A stretch of DNA of 64,000 nucleotides from Massilia sp. R2A-15 (GTDB lineage: Bacteria; Pseudomonadota; Gammaproteobacteria; Burkholderiales; Burkholderiaceae_D), in contig NZ_CP131935.1 of the NCBI RefSeq assembly GCF_030704305.1, positions 2,666,001 to 2,730,000 on the forward strand, in the 5' to 3' direction. Positions 1-8,505 of the stretch are shown here, piece by piece (the first letter of the stretch is position 1; every line of letters begins with the position of its first letter). The position numbers and the translations under genes were made by a program. Below the pieces are notes generated by a model. It saw only the letters and a program-made list of their open reading frames with translations, did not search any database and was not told where the DNA came from.

Positions 1-2
1 TG

Positions 3-329
3 GCCGGGATGGACGGCGAGATCGCGAAAGTGGTCAAGAACGGCGTCGACGACGCCACGCTCAAGCGGGTCAAGACCAAGATGCTGGCCGAGTGGAACGA
101 CAAGCTGGAAATGTTCATGAGCCGCGCCGACACGCTGGCCAAGCTGCAGACGCTGTGGGGCGACGCCAACGTCGTCAACAAGATCCCTGGCTGGATCGAA
201 GGCGTGACCTCGGACGACATCAAGCGCACCGCGGCCACCTACCTCACCGTCGCCAATCGCACGGTCATCGACCGCAAACCTGTCGCCAAGGTCGCGGCAG
301 CAACCCCGCCAGCCGGCGTCACGAAATAA
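3..329 (+). CDS. M16 family metallopeptidase, C-terminal end (5' truncated by window)
   Basis: This is the last 108 codons of an open frame that enters from the left edge, so its start is not visible. The text (KxKMLAEWNDKLEMFMSRADTLAKLQTLWGD ... VTSDDIKRTAATYLTVANRTV, with gaps) fits the C-terminal inactive half of an insulinase/PqqL-type M16 zinc peptidase, where a long helix is followed by a domain ending in 'aaYLtpaNRtv'. It ends 11 bp before a second M16 gene on the same strand. Paired M16 genes of this kind usually encode one catalytic and one non-catalytic subunit of a periplasmic heterodimer. The zinc motif HxxEH would lie upstream, outside the window. Family assignment is good; substrate unknown. 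Confidence 0.75.
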   Translation, partial: AGMDGEIAKVVKNGVDDATLKRVKTKMLAEWNDKLEMFMSRADTLAKLQTLWGDANVVNKIPGWIEGVTSDDIKRTAATYLTVANRTVIDRKPVAKVAAATPPAGVTK

Positions 330-340
330 GGAGCGCATCG

Positions 341-1753
341 ATGAAAAAGCTGATGCTGACACTGACGATTTCCATGCTGTTCGCGCCGCTGGCCTATGCC
401 GCCGAGCCGGTACAGCTTCCCAAAGAAATGCCTGCCTTCGGCAAGGACAAGCCGATCCCGGCGCCGCACATCGCCAAGAAGACGCTGGCGAACGGCATGC
501 AGGTGTGGGTGGTTCCGCGCAGCGGCCTGCCGCGCGTGGACTACGTGCTGGCCGTGCGCGGCGCGGGCTACGCTGCCGACGACGCAGCCCATCCCGGCTT
601 CGCCAACCTGATGGCCGGCCTGCTCAACGAAGGCACCGCGAAGCGCGATTCGCGCGCGATCGCGGAAGCGGCGCAAGGCATGGGCGGCGCGGTCGGCGCC
701 ACGACCGCGCGCGACGGCATGATCGTCTCCGCCAACGCCGTCACGTCGCACGCCGGCGACATGATCGAACTGCTGGCCGAAGTGGCGCGCCATCCTTCGT
801 TCCCGGCCAAGGAAGTGGAGCTGGCCAAGGCCAACGCGCTGCAAACGCTGCGCGTCCAGGAAGCCACGCCGCGCTTCCGCGCCGACCGCGCCATCGGCAA
901 GGCGGTGTATGGCGACCATCCGTACAGCCGGGTCGAGCCGACCGCGGACGCCATCAGCTCCGCCACCGACGAGATGATGCGCGCCGAGCACGCAAAGCGC
1001 TTCCGTCCCGAGAACGCGCTGCTGGTGATCACCGGCCGCATCAAGGAAGCGGACGCGATGAAGCTGGCGCAAAAAGCCTTCGGCGACTGGAAGGCGGCCG
1101 GACCGGCGCTGGCAGCCACGCCGGCGGCGCCGGGCGTTGCCAAGCCGGTGCGCCTGCTGCTCGAACGCGGCGGCAGCGTGCAATCGACCATTCGCCTTGG
1201 CGCTCCGGGCATCCCGACCTCCACCGACGAACTGGTGCCGATGCACCTTGCCAGCACCATCATCGGGGGTGGCTTCAGCAGCCGGGTCAACCTGAACCTG
1301 CGCGAAGAGAAGGGGTACACCTACGGCGCCTCGGCCGGCGCGCGCATTTATCGCAACGGCGGCAGCATCATCGGCGGCGCGGACGTACGCAATGCTGTGT
1401 CGGGCGCCTCGCTGACCGAGTTCTTCAACGAATACCGCAAGCTCGGTTCCGAACTGGTGCCGCCGGCGGAAATGGAGATGAACAAGCGCTACGTGGCCGG
1501 CGGCTATTTGATCAGCAACCAGCTGCAGCGCGCGGTGGCTGCCACGCTCGCGTCGAACTGGCTGATCGGCCTGCCGCCTGAATTCCTGGGCCAGTACGTG
1601 CCGAAGATCCAGAAGGTCACGCCGGAGCAGGTGCGCGAGATCGGCAAGAAGTACTTCGCGCCGGAGAACCAGTCGATCGTGGTGGTCGGCGACAAGGCGC
1701 AGGTGGGCGAGCAGCTCAAGGCGTTCGGCGAGTTCTCGGTCAGCGACAAGTAA
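341..1753 (+). CDS. M16 family peptidase-like protein, probably non-catalytic subunit
   Basis: 470 aa. The start at 341 is chosen because AAGGAG lies 8 bp upstream and the product then opens with a signal peptide (cleavage after about residue 20, AYA/AEP). It has the two-lobed M16 architecture: N-terminal lobe from about residue 45 and C-terminal lobe with the R/Y signature GGFSSRVNLNLREEKGYTYG. At the place where active M16 enzymes carry HxxEH the text is HPGFANLMAGLLNEGT (H84), so the second His and the catalytic Glu are absent. I therefore infer a structural or substrate-binding subunit working with the upstream M16 protein in the periplasm, as in other tandem M16 pairs. Gene spacing of 11 bp implies an operon. 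Confidence 0.8.
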   Translation: MKKLMLTLTISMLFAPLAYAAEPVQLPKEMPAFGKDKPIPAPHIAKKTLANGMQVWVVPRSGLPRVDYVLAVRGAGYAADDAAHPGFANLMAGLLNEGTAKRDSRAIAEAAQGMGGAVGATTARDGMIVSANAVTSHAGDMIELLAEVARHPSFPAKEVELAKANALQTLRVQEATPRFRADRAIGKAVYGDHPYSRVEPTADAISSATDEMMRAEHAKRFRPENALLVITGRIKEADAMKLAQKAFGDWKAAGPALAATPAAPGVAKPVRLLLERGGSVQSTIRLGAPGIPTSTDELVPMHLASTIIGGGFSSRVNLNLREEKGYTYGASAGARIYRNGGSIIGGADVRNAVSGASLTEFFNEYRKLGSELVPPAEMEMNKRYVAGGYLISNQLQRAVAATLASNWLIGLPPEFLGQYVPKIQKVTPEQVREIGKKYFAPENQSIVVVGDKAQVGEQLKAFGEFSVSDK

Positions 1754-1773
1754 TCCCAGCCAACGCTACTAGT

Positions 1774-1800
1774 GGGGCCAGGTCCGATGGATCTGGCCCC
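1774..1800. repeat. Family A 27-bp palindrome, variant, probable terminator
   Basis: GGGGCCAGGTCC-gat-GGATCTGGCCCC forms an almost perfect hairpin and is followed by seven T, so it looks like a rho-independent terminator for the M16 operon. It is a diverged member (GGCC in place of GGTC at the arm) of the palindrome family found at least ten times in this window. Confidence 0.8.
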
Positions 1801-1829
1801 ATTTTTTTATCGGCGCCGCCTGCCTGCCG

Positions 1830-1856
1830 GGGGTCTGGTCCTGCGGACCTGACCCC
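1830..1856. repeat. Family A 27-bp palindrome
   Basis: GGGGTCTGGTCC-tgc-GGACCTGACCCC followed by ATTTTTT. Second copy of the family within 60 bp. The T run follows the plus strand, but the stem is symmetric, so it could stop transcription from the M16 side. Confidence 0.85.
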
Positions 1857-1888
1857 ATTTTTTGGTCCGCAGCTAGTGCGAATAGACG

Positions 1889-2173
1889 CTACCTGACCGA
1901 CGCAAGCGCCGATTCGAATTCTGACATGTCGATGTCAACCATCGCCCCCCCTTCTTCGCCTGAATCAGTAGCGAAATCTTCGGGGTTTGCATGAACAAAG
2001 CTGATCGGCATTCCTTCGCTCACCATCGTGCTCAAATGAGCCTGCACGGCCTCTCGCGTATTTTCAAGCGCGTCGTCCATCGTATCGCCCCACGAAAAGC
2101 AACCTGGCAGCGCAGGAACGGTGACGCCGTGAACGCTTCCCTCATCCTTGTGAATTAACACGGCCAGTTTCAT
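1889..2173 (-). CDS. HicB-family antitoxin-like protein (orphan)
   Basis: 94 aa from the ATG at 2173, chosen because AAGGAG lies 6-7 bp upstream; a longer upstream frame has no such site. The fold signature is that of the HicB partial RNase-H-like domain: MKLAVLIHKDEGSVHGVTVP, then ALPGCFSWGDTMDDALENTR and AVQAHL. HicB proteins normally neutralise the small dsRBD-like mRNA interferase HicA encoded next door. No HicA-like frame is visible on either side: upstream lies 111 bp and then the divergent GMC gene, downstream is a family A repeat. No C-terminal DNA-binding domain is evident; the tail is acidic (MVDIDMSEFESALASVR). It may be a solitary antitoxin or a relic. Confidence 0.75.
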   Translation of the reverse strand: MKLAVLIHKDEGSVHGVTVPALPGCFSWGDTMDDALENTREAVQAHLSTMVSEGMPISFVHANPEDFATDSGEEGGAMVDIDMSEFESALASVR

Positions 2174-2284
2174 ATTCACTCCTTTCGGGTTCGAAATAGC
2201 ATGATACGCCGCGTACGATCCTGGCTTTGACGCAGCTTGCCAAACCGCCGATACTGACAGACATTTAGATTGCACCATCAGCTA

Positions 2285-3574
2285 ATGCCCGAACCACACA
2301 CTCACTCTTACGATGCGATTGTCGTCGGCACTGGCCCCGGCGGCGCGACGGTGGCGCGGCAGCTGACGCGTCGCGGCTGGCGCGTGCTCGTGCTCGAGCA
2401 AGGCAGCGCCGCACCGTTGACCGGCACCGTGGGCCAGATGGCATCCATGGCCGCGGTGCCTGGCAAAGGGATGTTCATCCAGCGCGATGCCTCGTTGCTG
2501 GTGCAAGGCGTAACGGCCGGCGGAAGCTCGGCGATCAATTTCGCCACCGCGGCGGCGCCGCCGGCAGAGCTGTTTGCTGCGTACGGCATCGATCTCGCGC
2601 CGGCGCTGTCCCACCTGCGTGCCGAACTGCCGATCGGCCCCCTCCCCGATTCGCTCATCGGCCCGATGGCCTCGCGCATCATGCAAGGCGCGCGCACGGC
2701 GGGATTCGATTGGCAAAAGCTCGACAAGATGATCCGGCCATCCGTGTGCCGCAGCGGCTGCTGGCGCTGCGCCTATGGCTGCCCGTTCGGCGCCAAGTGG
2801 ACCGCGCGCGACTTTCTCGACGAAGCGATTCGCGGTGGAGCGACAATGCTCGACCAGGCGTGGGTGAAGCGCGCGCTGATCGAAGACGGCCGAGCGGTTG
2901 GCGTGGAGTTCGTGCGAGAAGGCGTCGTCCAGGAAGCGCGGGCGCGCGTTGTCGTGCTGGCGGGCGGAGGCGTGGGCAGCCCGCGCTTGCTGCACAATTC
3001 AGGCCTGGCGCCGCGCACCAGCGGCTTCTTCAGCGACCCGGTCATCGCCGTGATGGGCACGGTCGACGATATCGACGGCGGCGCGGAAGTGCCGATGGCG
3101 GCGGGAGTACGCTTCGATGCGGACGGGATCTCGCTTGCAGACATGACGCTGCCTGCGCCGATGTATCAGGGCTTCACGTTGCAGGCCGGCCGTGTGGACC
3201 GGCTGTTCGCGCATCGGCACACGCTGTCGATCATGGTGAAGGTGCGCGACGAGATCGGCGGCGCGATCGGGCTGAAGTGGGCCAGCAAGCCCCTGCATGC
3301 GAACGACCGGTTGAAGCTCGATCGCGGCGTGGAAATGGCGCGCGAGGTGCTGCGCGGCGCCGGGGCGCCGCACGTTTTTCACAGCCGCCATTTCGCGGCG
3401 CATCCCGGCGGGAGCGTGCGGATCGGGGAAGGCGTCGACAGCGATCTGAAAGCCGGCGCGGCGAATTTGTATGTGTGCGATGCGTCGGTGATTCCGCGGC
3501 CATGGGGGCTGCCGCCGACGCTTACCCTGCTATGCCTTGGCGTGCGTCTCGGCGAGCACCTGGCAGCGCAGTAA
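2285..3574 (+). CDS. GMC-type FAD-dependent oxidoreductase
   Basis: 429 aa using the ATG at 2285; a TTG five codons earlier is possible and neither has a strong ribosome site. The N-terminal Rossmann motif VGTGPGGATVARQL (about G15-G20) binds FAD, LEQG ends the second strand, and the C-terminal part has the GMC signature around HPGGSVRIGEGVDSD and PPTLTLLCLGVRLGEHL. A cysteine cluster CRSGCWRCAYGCPFGAKW near residue 155 is typical of the long-chain alcohol oxidase/cholesterol oxidase-like branch. At 429 aa it is shorter than the usual 500-570. Substrate cannot be read from sequence. It stands alone, divergent from hicB and followed by family A repeats. Confidence 0.8.
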   Translation: MPEPHTHSYDAIVVGTGPGGATVARQLTRRGWRVLVLEQGSAAPLTGTVGQMASMAAVPGKGMFIQRDASLLVQGVTAGGSSAINFATAAAPPAELFAAYGIDLAPALSHLRAELPIGPLPDSLIGPMASRIMQGARTAGFDWQKLDKMIRPSVCRSGCWRCAYGCPFGAKWTARDFLDEAIRGGATMLDQAWVKRALIEDGRAVGVEFVREGVVQEARARVVVLAGGGVGSPRLLHNSGLAPRTSGFFSDPVIAVMGTVDDIDGGAEVPMAAGVRFDADGISLADMTLPAPMYQGFTLQAGRVDRLFAHRHTLSIMVKVRDEIGGAIGLKWASKPLHANDRLKLDRGVEMAREVLRGAGAPHVFHSRHFAAHPGGSVRIGEGVDSDLKAGAANLYVCDASVIPRPWGLPPTLTLLCLGVRLGEHLAAQ

Positions 3575-3578
3575 AAAT

Positions 3579-3648
3579 GGGGTCAGGTCCGCAACAGCAG
3601 ACCCCGTCGGTAAGCAGCATCGGGGTCTGGTCCCGCAGACCTGCCCCC
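3579..3648. repeat. Two degenerate family A palindromes in tandem
   Basis: Copy one (3579-3605) is GGGGTCAGGTCC ... GCAGACCCC with a disrupted right arm. Copy two (3622-3648) is GGGGTCTGGTCC-cgc-AGACCTGCCCCC. They fill the gap between the convergent GMC and YdeI-like genes and probably act as a two-way terminator. Confidence 0.8.
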
Positions 3649-3652
3649 ATCT

Positions 3653-4252
3653 TCAGCACTTCTCGTATTTCCAGTTGCGCCCTTTTCCTTCAGCGATCCA
3701 TTCGAGCGCCTGCGCCATACGACGCTCACGGGTCGCTTCGGTCTTCGCTTCCTCCAGCCAGTCCACATACTCGCGCTTGAAGCTGGTGCTGCCGGCGTTG
3801 AATTTTTCCAGTCCGGCTTCGTTGGCCTCCAACGCAGCTTGAAAATAGGCGGGCACATTCAGCGGTCGCGGCGCAGCAGGCTTGGCGCGCGCGGGCGAAG
3901 CTACGCCCTCCTCGTTCAGCTTCATGGCCTGCTTGATGAAGCCAGCCAGTTCCTTCTTGGACGGCAGGTCCTTCACCGACGTGAGCCGGCCGAAATGGCC
4001 CATCGCCTCGCGCTCTTCCATCCCGGGAAACATCAGCGCGCCTTTCCAGAAGCCGAAACCGCAGTGTGCCTTGAACGCCGACATGCCGCAAAGAAGACCG
4101 TGATATTCGAAATGCGGCCGGCTCCATTTCATCGTCTCATCAACTTCCGGGCACGAGGCGTGGATCGCCTCGCGCAGATGCGTCAGGATGGGCTGGGCGA
4201 ACTCGGGAGATGCGGCGATGTAGGCGTCGATGCGCGGGTCGATGGTTGGCAT
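3653..4252 (-). CDS. YdeI/OmdA-family protein with DUF1801-like N-terminal domain
   Basis: 199 aa. Residues about 15-110 match the DUF1801 fold (HLREAIHASCPEVDETMKWSRPHFEYHGLLCGM and the FWKGALMFPG stretch). The C-terminal third, from about residue 130, matches the bacteriocin-protection YdeI/OmpD-associated domain (LNVPAYFQAALEANEAGLEKF ... YVDWLEEAKTEATRERRMAQALEWIAEGKGRNWKYEKC, with gaps). Members are cytosolic, often linked to stress or peptide-resistance phenotypes, but no biochemical activity is established. The start at 4252 is the first ATG of the domain. It is monocistronic, convergent with the GMC gene. Confidence 0.8.
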   Translation of the reverse strand: MPTIDPRIDAYIAASPEFAQPILTHLREAIHASCPEVDETMKWSRPHFEYHGLLCGMSAFKAHCGFGFWKGALMFPGMEEREAMGHFGRLTSVKDLPSKKELAGFIKQAMKLNEEGVASPARAKPAAPRPLNVPAYFQAALEANEAGLEKFNAGSTSFKREYVDWLEEAKTEATRERRMAQALEWIAEGKGRNWKYEKC

Positions 4253-4352
4253 GGCGGGATCAATGATAAGTGAACAGGCAGTCTATCAATTTCAACAAAC
4301 TTGTCCACCATTGACGCAATGCGGATTCGTCTGCGCGCCAAACGTAGCGACA

Positions 4353-4664
4353 CTAGGAAAGCACCTCCAATCCTTTGGTGTCGACCAGGTTGAGCAGTTT
4401 GAGCGCAGCGCCGCTTGGCTGTTTTTGTCCTTGTTCCCACTTTTGGACGGTAGATGGACTGGTGTTGAGATAGGCCGCAAAGACCGGCTGGCTGGCTTTC
4501 GATCGCAATCGCAAACGCTTTATTTGCTCTGCACTATATTGCTTAAGCGGTGGAAGGCAGAGCGCGTCGAATTCCTTCATCGTGGTCGCGTTCATTACGC
4601 CGGCCGCATTGAAGCCCCGCGCGGTTGCGTGTATCACGTCGAGTAATTTGTCATGTTTCTTCAT
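4353..4664 (-). CDS. XRE/HigA-type antitoxin transcriptional regulator
   Basis: 103 aa from the ATG at 4664. The helix-turn-helix lies at the C-terminal half: RLRSKASQPVFAAYLNTSPS then TVQKWEQGQKQPSGAALKLL. This is the arrangement of HigA/NadS-type antitoxins that pair with RelE-superfamily toxins. The start lies inside the 3' end of the upstream toxin-like frame (14-bp overlap), the normal toxin-first order of this class. A complete antitoxin next to a broken toxin suggests the regulator persists alone. It would bind its own promoter in the family; no operator was identified. Confidence 0.8.
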   Translation of the reverse strand: MKKHDKLLDVIHATARGFNAAGVMNATTMKEFDALCLPPLKQYSAEQIKRLRLRSKASQPVFAAYLNTSPSTVQKWEQGQKQPSGAALKLLNLVDTKGLEVLS

Positions 4665-4917
4665 GATTGATTTCCACCAGTTCTCCGGCATTTAGCGCGA
4701 CGGCCAACGTCTTAGCGTCGTAGTTTAACAACTGACTCGCCAGCGCCTTCAATGCTCGCAATTCCGTTTCGTTGATGTTATCTCGCTGATTTTTCGCGTA
4801 GCCGTAGATGAAGAACGATTTATCCTTAAGTCTGATGGCTAACAGCGTTCGTAGTCCGCCGCGCTTTCCTTCGGCAGCATTCTCATTGAAGGAACTATAG
4901 CACCAGGTGCCATGATT
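4651..4917 (-). pseudogene. RelE/HigB-type toxin remnant, 5' part missing
   Basis: Reading the minus strand gives an open frame of about 88 codons without a start codon. It contains the conserved C-terminal half of RelE-superfamily toxins: AEGKRGGLRTLLAIRLKDKS, FFIYGYAKNQRDNINETEL and RALKALASQLL, ending INHEET-stop 14 bp inside the antitoxin gene. The N-terminal half expected in a 110-120 aa toxin is absent; a TGA at 4918-4920 closes the frame and no toxin-like text continues in the other frames upstream. I read it as an inactivated toxin whose antitoxin (4353-4664) survives. The frame lacks a start codon, so automated callers would miss it. The 150 bp between it and the pnp terminator show nothing recognisable. 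Confidence 0.7.
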
Positions 4918-5066
4918 TCAAAGCACGCTGTACAGGAAGAGAGGCGCGCTATAACCATACTCCAGCTTTCGAAGTGGCGATTGAGGCAGGAAGAACAAGT
5001 CGGCAGGTGTGGGATTAATGGATGGGTAGCTGGGCTCAGGCTCGCAGGACTTCACCTCACCGACGC

Positions 5067-5107
5067 AAAAAAAACCGCCAGGGCTTGCGCGCTGGCGGTT
5101 TTTTTTG
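5067..5107 (-). terminator. Rho-independent terminator of pnp
   Basis: A stem ACCGCCAG / CTGGCGGT around a GC-rich loop is bordered by eight A and eight T, so it works in either direction. It lies 23 bp past the pnp stop. Confidence 0.9.
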
Positions 5108-5129
5108 TCGGCCGAAGCCGGAACGAAGA

Positions 5130-7259
5130 TTACTGCGCTACAGGTGCTGCGGCGCCTTCGGCACCTTCAGCGGCCTTCATCGACAGCTTCAGGCGGCCGC
5201 GGTCGTCGGTCTCGAGGACCTTGACGCGCACTGCCTGGCCTTCTTTCAGGTAGTCGGCAACGGCGTTCACGCGCTCGTTGGCGATCTGCGAGATGTGCAG
5301 CAGGCCATCCTTGCCTGGCATGACCTGGACGATCGCGCCGAAGTCGAGCAGCTTGAGCACGACGCCGTCGTAGGTCTTGCCCACTTCGACCGATGCGGTC
5401 AGCTCTTCGATGCGGCGCTTGGCTTCCTGGCCGGCGGCGGCATCGACCGACGCGATCGTGACCACGCCTTCGTCGCTGATGTCGATCTGGGTGCCCGTCT
5501 CTTCGGTCAGCGCGCGAATGACCGCGCCGCCCTTGCCAATCACGTCGCGGATCTTCTCCGGATTGATCTTGATGGTGATCAGGCGCGGTGCGAAGTCCGA
5601 CAGCTCGGTCTTCACGTGCGGCATGGCCTTCTGCATTTCGCCCAGGATGTGCTGGCGCGCTTCTTTGGCTTGCGCCAGCGCGACCTGCATGATCTCCTTG
5701 GTGATGCCCATGATCTTGATGTCCATCTGCAGCGCAGTGATGCCGTCAGGCGTACCAGCTACCTTGAAGTCCATGTCGCCGAGGTGGTCTTCGTCGCCCA
5801 GGATGTCGGTCAGGACGGCGAACTTGCCGCCTTCCTTGATCAGGCCCATCGCGATGCCGGCGACGTGCGCCTTCATCGGCACGCCAGCGTCCATCAGCGC
5901 CAGGCAGCCGCCGCAGACCGAAGCCATCGACGACGAACCGTTCGATTCGGTGATTTCCGATACCAGGCGCACCGAGTAGCTGAAGTCTTCCGGATCAGGC
6001 AGCGCGGCGATCAGCGCGCGCTTGGCCAGGCGGCCGTGGCCGATTTCGCGGCGCTTCGGCGTGCCGACGCGGCCGGTCTCGCCGGTGGCGAACGGAGGCA
6101 TGTTGTAGTGCATCATGAACGAGTCGGTGTACTCGCCCATCAGCGCGTCGATCTTCTGGCTGTCGCGCGCGGTGCCGAGGGTGGCAACGACCAGCGCCTG
6201 GGTTTCGCCGCGGGTAAACAGCGCCGAGCCGTGGGTGCGCGGCAGGATGCTGGTGCGGATCTCGATTGGACGCACGGTGCGGGTGTCGCGGCCGTCGATG
6301 CGTGGCTCGCCGTTCAGGATCTGCGAACGCACGACCTTCGCTTCGATGTCGAACAGGATGTTGCCGACTTCGGCAGCGTCCACTTCGGCGGCGCCCGAGG
6401 CCATCGACTCGTTGTTCAGGTCTGCGATCACTTCGCTGAAGGCTGCCTTCAGCTTGGCGGTACGCGCCTGCTTGTCCTTGGTCTGGTAAGCGTCGTTGAT
6501 CTTGGCGTCGGCGAAGTGCTTGACGCGCGCGATCAGCGCTTCATTCTTGGCAGGCGGCGCCCACTCGACTTCCGGCTTGCCGCCGTCGCGCACCAGGTCG
6601 TGGATCGCGTCGATCACCGCCTTCATCTGGTCGTGGCCGAAGACCACGGCGCCCAGCATCACTTCTTCGGACAGCTGCTGCGCTTCGGATTCGACCATCA
6701 GCACGGCGGTCTCGGTACCGGCGACGACCAGGTCCATCTGGCTCGTCTTGAGCTGGGTGGTCGTCGGGTTCAGGATGTACTGGCCGTTGGCGTAGCCGAC
6801 GCGCGCGGCGCCGACCGGGCCGTTGAACGGCACGCCCGACACGCACAGGGCGGCCGATGCGCCGATCATGGCGGCGATGTCCGGATCGATTTCAGGGTTC
6901 ACCGACAGCACGTGGATGATGACCTGGACTTCGTTCAGGTAGCCTTCCGGGAACAGCGGGCGGATCGGACGGTCGATCAGGCGCGAGGTCAGGGTTTCTT
7001 TTTCGGATGGACGGCCTTCGCGCTTGAAGAAGCCGCCTGGGATCTTGCCTGCAGCGTACGTTTTCTCGACGTAATCGACGGTCAGCGGGAAGAAGTCCTG
7101 TCCCGGCTTGGCGTCCTTGCGCGCTACCACGGTCGCCAGGACCACGGTGTCTTCGATCGACACCATCACGGCGCCGGATGCTTGACGGGCGATTTCGCCG
7201 GTCTCCAGCGTGACCTGGTGTTGGCCGTACTGGAAGGTTTTCGTAACTTTGTTAAACAT
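5130..7259 (-). CDS. pnp: Polyribonucleotide nucleotidyltransferase (PNPase)
   Basis: 709 aa. Phosphorolytic 3'-5' exoribonuclease of the RNA degradosome, a homotrimer in the cytosol. Order of domains: first RNase PH-like domain ([21 protein letters not shown]), all-alpha linker, second catalytic RNase PH domain ([32 protein letters not shown]), KH domain ([21 protein letters not shown], about 555-610) and S1 domain ([20 protein letters not shown], about 620-690). Length is normal. AAGGGA precedes the ATG. It follows rpsO on the same strand with an intervening terminator, the arrangement common across proteobacteria. Confidence 0.98.
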   Translation of the reverse strand: MFNKVTKTFQYGQHQVTLETGEIARQASGAVMVSIEDTVVLATVVARKDAKPGQDFFPLTVDYVEKTYAAGKIPGGFFKREGRPSEKETLTSRLIDRPIRPLFPEGYLNEVQVIIHVLSVNPEIDPDIAAMIGASAALCVSGVPFNGPVGAARVGYANGQYILNPTTTQLKTSQMDLVVAGTETAVLMVESEAQQLSEEVMLGAVVFGHDQMKAVIDAIHDLVRDGGKPEVEWAPPAKNEALIARVKHFADAKINDAYQTKDKQARTAKLKAAFSEVIADLNNESMASGAAEVDAAEVGNILFDIEAKVVRSQILNGEPRIDGRDTRTVRPIEIRTSILPRTHGSALFTRGETQALVVATLGTARDSQKIDALMGEYTDSFMMHYNMPPFATGETGRVGTPKRREIGHGRLAKRALIAALPDPEDFSYSVRLVSEITESNGSSSMASVCGGCLALMDAGVPMKAHVAGIAMGLIKEGGKFAVLTDILGDEDHLGDMDFKVAGTPDGITALQMDIKIMGITKEIMQVALAQAKEARQHILGEMQKAMPHVKTELSDFAPRLITIKINPEKIRDVIGKGGAVIRALTEETGTQIDISDEGVVTIASVDAAAGQEAKRRIEELTASVEVGKTYDGVVLKLLDFGAIVQVMPGKDGLLHISQIANERVNAVADYLKEGQAVRVKVLETDDRGRLKLSMKAAEGAEGAAAPVAQ

Positions 7260-7369
7260 GGGTAATCCCTTTCTATTTGCCGACAGATTTTCAGGGGCTG
7301 TCGTTCACCTCACCGCAGGTAGCCTCACGGCCACCTTTACTACTTTGCTGCAATGATTCGGGCGCTCAA

Positions 7370-7409
7370 AAATGCAAAATGCCCGCGACAGTCAGACTGG
7401 CGCAGGCAT
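7370..7409 (-). terminator. Terminator/attenuator between rpsO and pnp
   Basis: On the minus strand ATGCCTGCG (7409-7401) pairs with CGCGGGCAT (7387-7379) over nine positions including one G-U pair, followed by TTTTGCATTTTT. This is a hairpin-plus-U-run terminator about 27 bp past the rpsO stop. In other bacteria a leaky terminator at this position lets part of the rpsO transcripts read into pnp. Confidence 0.85.
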
Positions 7410-7435
7410 TGTCGCTAAAATCGCGGTGGCAAGAA

Positions 7436-7705
7436 TTACTTGCGCAGGCCGAGTTTGGCGATCAGGTCGCGGTAACGGGTCGCGTCCTTCGATTTCAGGT
7501 AGGACAGCAGGCTCTTACGACGGTTGACCATCATGATCAGGCCGCGGCGCGAGTGGTGATCTTTCGCGTGGGCTTTGAAGTGGCCGTTCAGTTCGTTGAT
7601 GCGTGCGGTCAGCAGTGCAACCTGGACTTCCGGGGAGCCGGTGTCGTTCTGGGCACGGGCGTTGTCCGCGATGATCGCGGCTTTGTTGATGTTTTCTACG
7701 GTCAT
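7436..7705 (-). CDS. rpsO: 30S ribosomal protein S15
   Basis: 89 aa from the ATG at 7705 (AAAGG 6 bp upstream); the longer frame to 7750 is unnecessary. The text [40 protein letters not shown] and [15 protein letters not shown] is the canonical S15 sequence, a primary binder of the 16S rRNA central domain. Length equals the family norm of 88-89. It is transcribed ahead of pnp. Confidence 0.98.
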   Translation of the reverse strand: MTVENINKAAIIADNARAQNDTGSPEVQVALLTARINELNGHFKAHAKDHHSRRGLIMMVNRRKSLLSYLKSKDATRYRDLIAKLGLRK

Positions 7706-7882
7706 GATATTACCTTTCACATGCGGTGCAAGAGTCGCAACCCAGCGCACCGTGAACTTCGTTAAATGAACCAGCCAAAATCGGCCAGACCCGCAAGTAT
7801 ATGCGAAAACGCATGGTGCGGCCAGTGCTGATTACGCCGGACTCGGGCATCATGATGTTTTTTGCACCATTCGGGGGCAGTC

Positions 7883-8380
7883 ATGCGCAAAATAACAACA
7901 GCGATATTGTTGACTAGTCAAGTATTTCTGGCTGGCTGCGCCAGCATGATGGGGCCGCCCCTGCTGCCGGGCGACTCGATCGACACGGTCAAGCTCAAGC
8001 TGGGCGAGCCGACGGCGACCTATTCGGCGGGGCCGGAGCAGCTGCTCGAATACGCGACCGGGCCGATGGGCCAGAGCACGTGGATGGCGCACATCGGCGC
8101 CGACGGGCGGCTGGTGCTGCTCGAGCAGGTGCTGACCGGGGAAAAGTTCGCTACCATCCAGGTGGGGACGGCGACGCACGAGGACGTGCTGCGCACGATC
8201 GGCAGGCCGGCCGAGAAGTCCTACCTGCCGCTGCGCGATTTCGAGGTGTGGTCGTACCGCTACAAGGAAGCGGGCGTGTGGAACTCGATGATGCACGTGC
8301 ACTTCGACCGCGCCGGCGTGGTGCGCATGATGCAGAACGGGCCCGATCCGATGTACGAGGAGCGGCGCTTCTTCCGCTAG
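7883..8380 (+). CDS. Lipoprotein with SmpA/BamE-like fold
   Basis: 165 aa from the ATG at 7883. The N-terminus MRKITTAILLTSQVFLAGCA has a clear lipobox (FLAGC), giving a mature lipoprotein starting at C18. The rest repeats a two-unit pattern, PGDSIDTVKLKLGEPTATY ... and GTATHEDVLRTIGRPAEKSY ... EVWSYRYKEAGVW, which is the 'small-protein-A' (SmpA/OmlA) style domain of BamE. It is not BamE itself judging by the duplicated motif. Probably outer-membrane anchored in the periplasm; role unknown. Transcribed alone and closed by family A palindromes. Confidence 0.7.
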   Translation: MRKITTAILLTSQVFLAGCASMMGPPLLPGDSIDTVKLKLGEPTATYSAGPEQLLEYATGPMGQSTWMAHIGADGRLVLLEQVLTGEKFATIQVGTATHEDVLRTIGRPAEKSYLPLRDFEVWSYRYKEAGVWNSMMHVHFDRAGVVRMMQNGPDPMYEERRFFR

Positions 8381-8385
8381 TCCGA

Positions 8386-8497
8386 GGGGTCTGGTCCTGC
8401 GGACCTGACCCCGGTTTTGACGCCGGCGTCCGAACTGGCGATCCGTCGATTCACGCCGCAGCGACAAGGTCGGGTCAGGTCCGGCGGACCTGACCCC
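8386..8497. repeat. Two family A palindromes between convergent genes
   Basis: 8386-8412 is GGGGTCTGGTCC-tgc-GGACCTGACCCC followed by GGTTTT. 8471-8497 is CGGGTCAGGTCC-ggc-GGACCTGACCCC followed by ATTTT. They occupy most of the gap between the lipoprotein gene and leuA and likely terminate both. Confidence 0.85.
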
Positions 8498-8505
8498 ATT
8501 TTCTT

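Noticed and set aside
1774-3648. Repeated palindromes as a CRISPR-like array
   Set aside because: Copies are irregularly spaced, in both variants, lack uniform spacers and no cas genes are present; they are dispersed intergenic repeats.
4912-5253. 113-aa plus-strand frame between the toxin remnant and pnp
   Set aside because: Runs through the pnp terminator and into pnp antisense; no protein features.
5022-7265. 747-aa open frame on the plus strand opposite pnp
   Set aside because: It is the high-GC antisense shadow of pnp; His/Asp/Arg/Gly-rich composition with no domain, no ribosome site.
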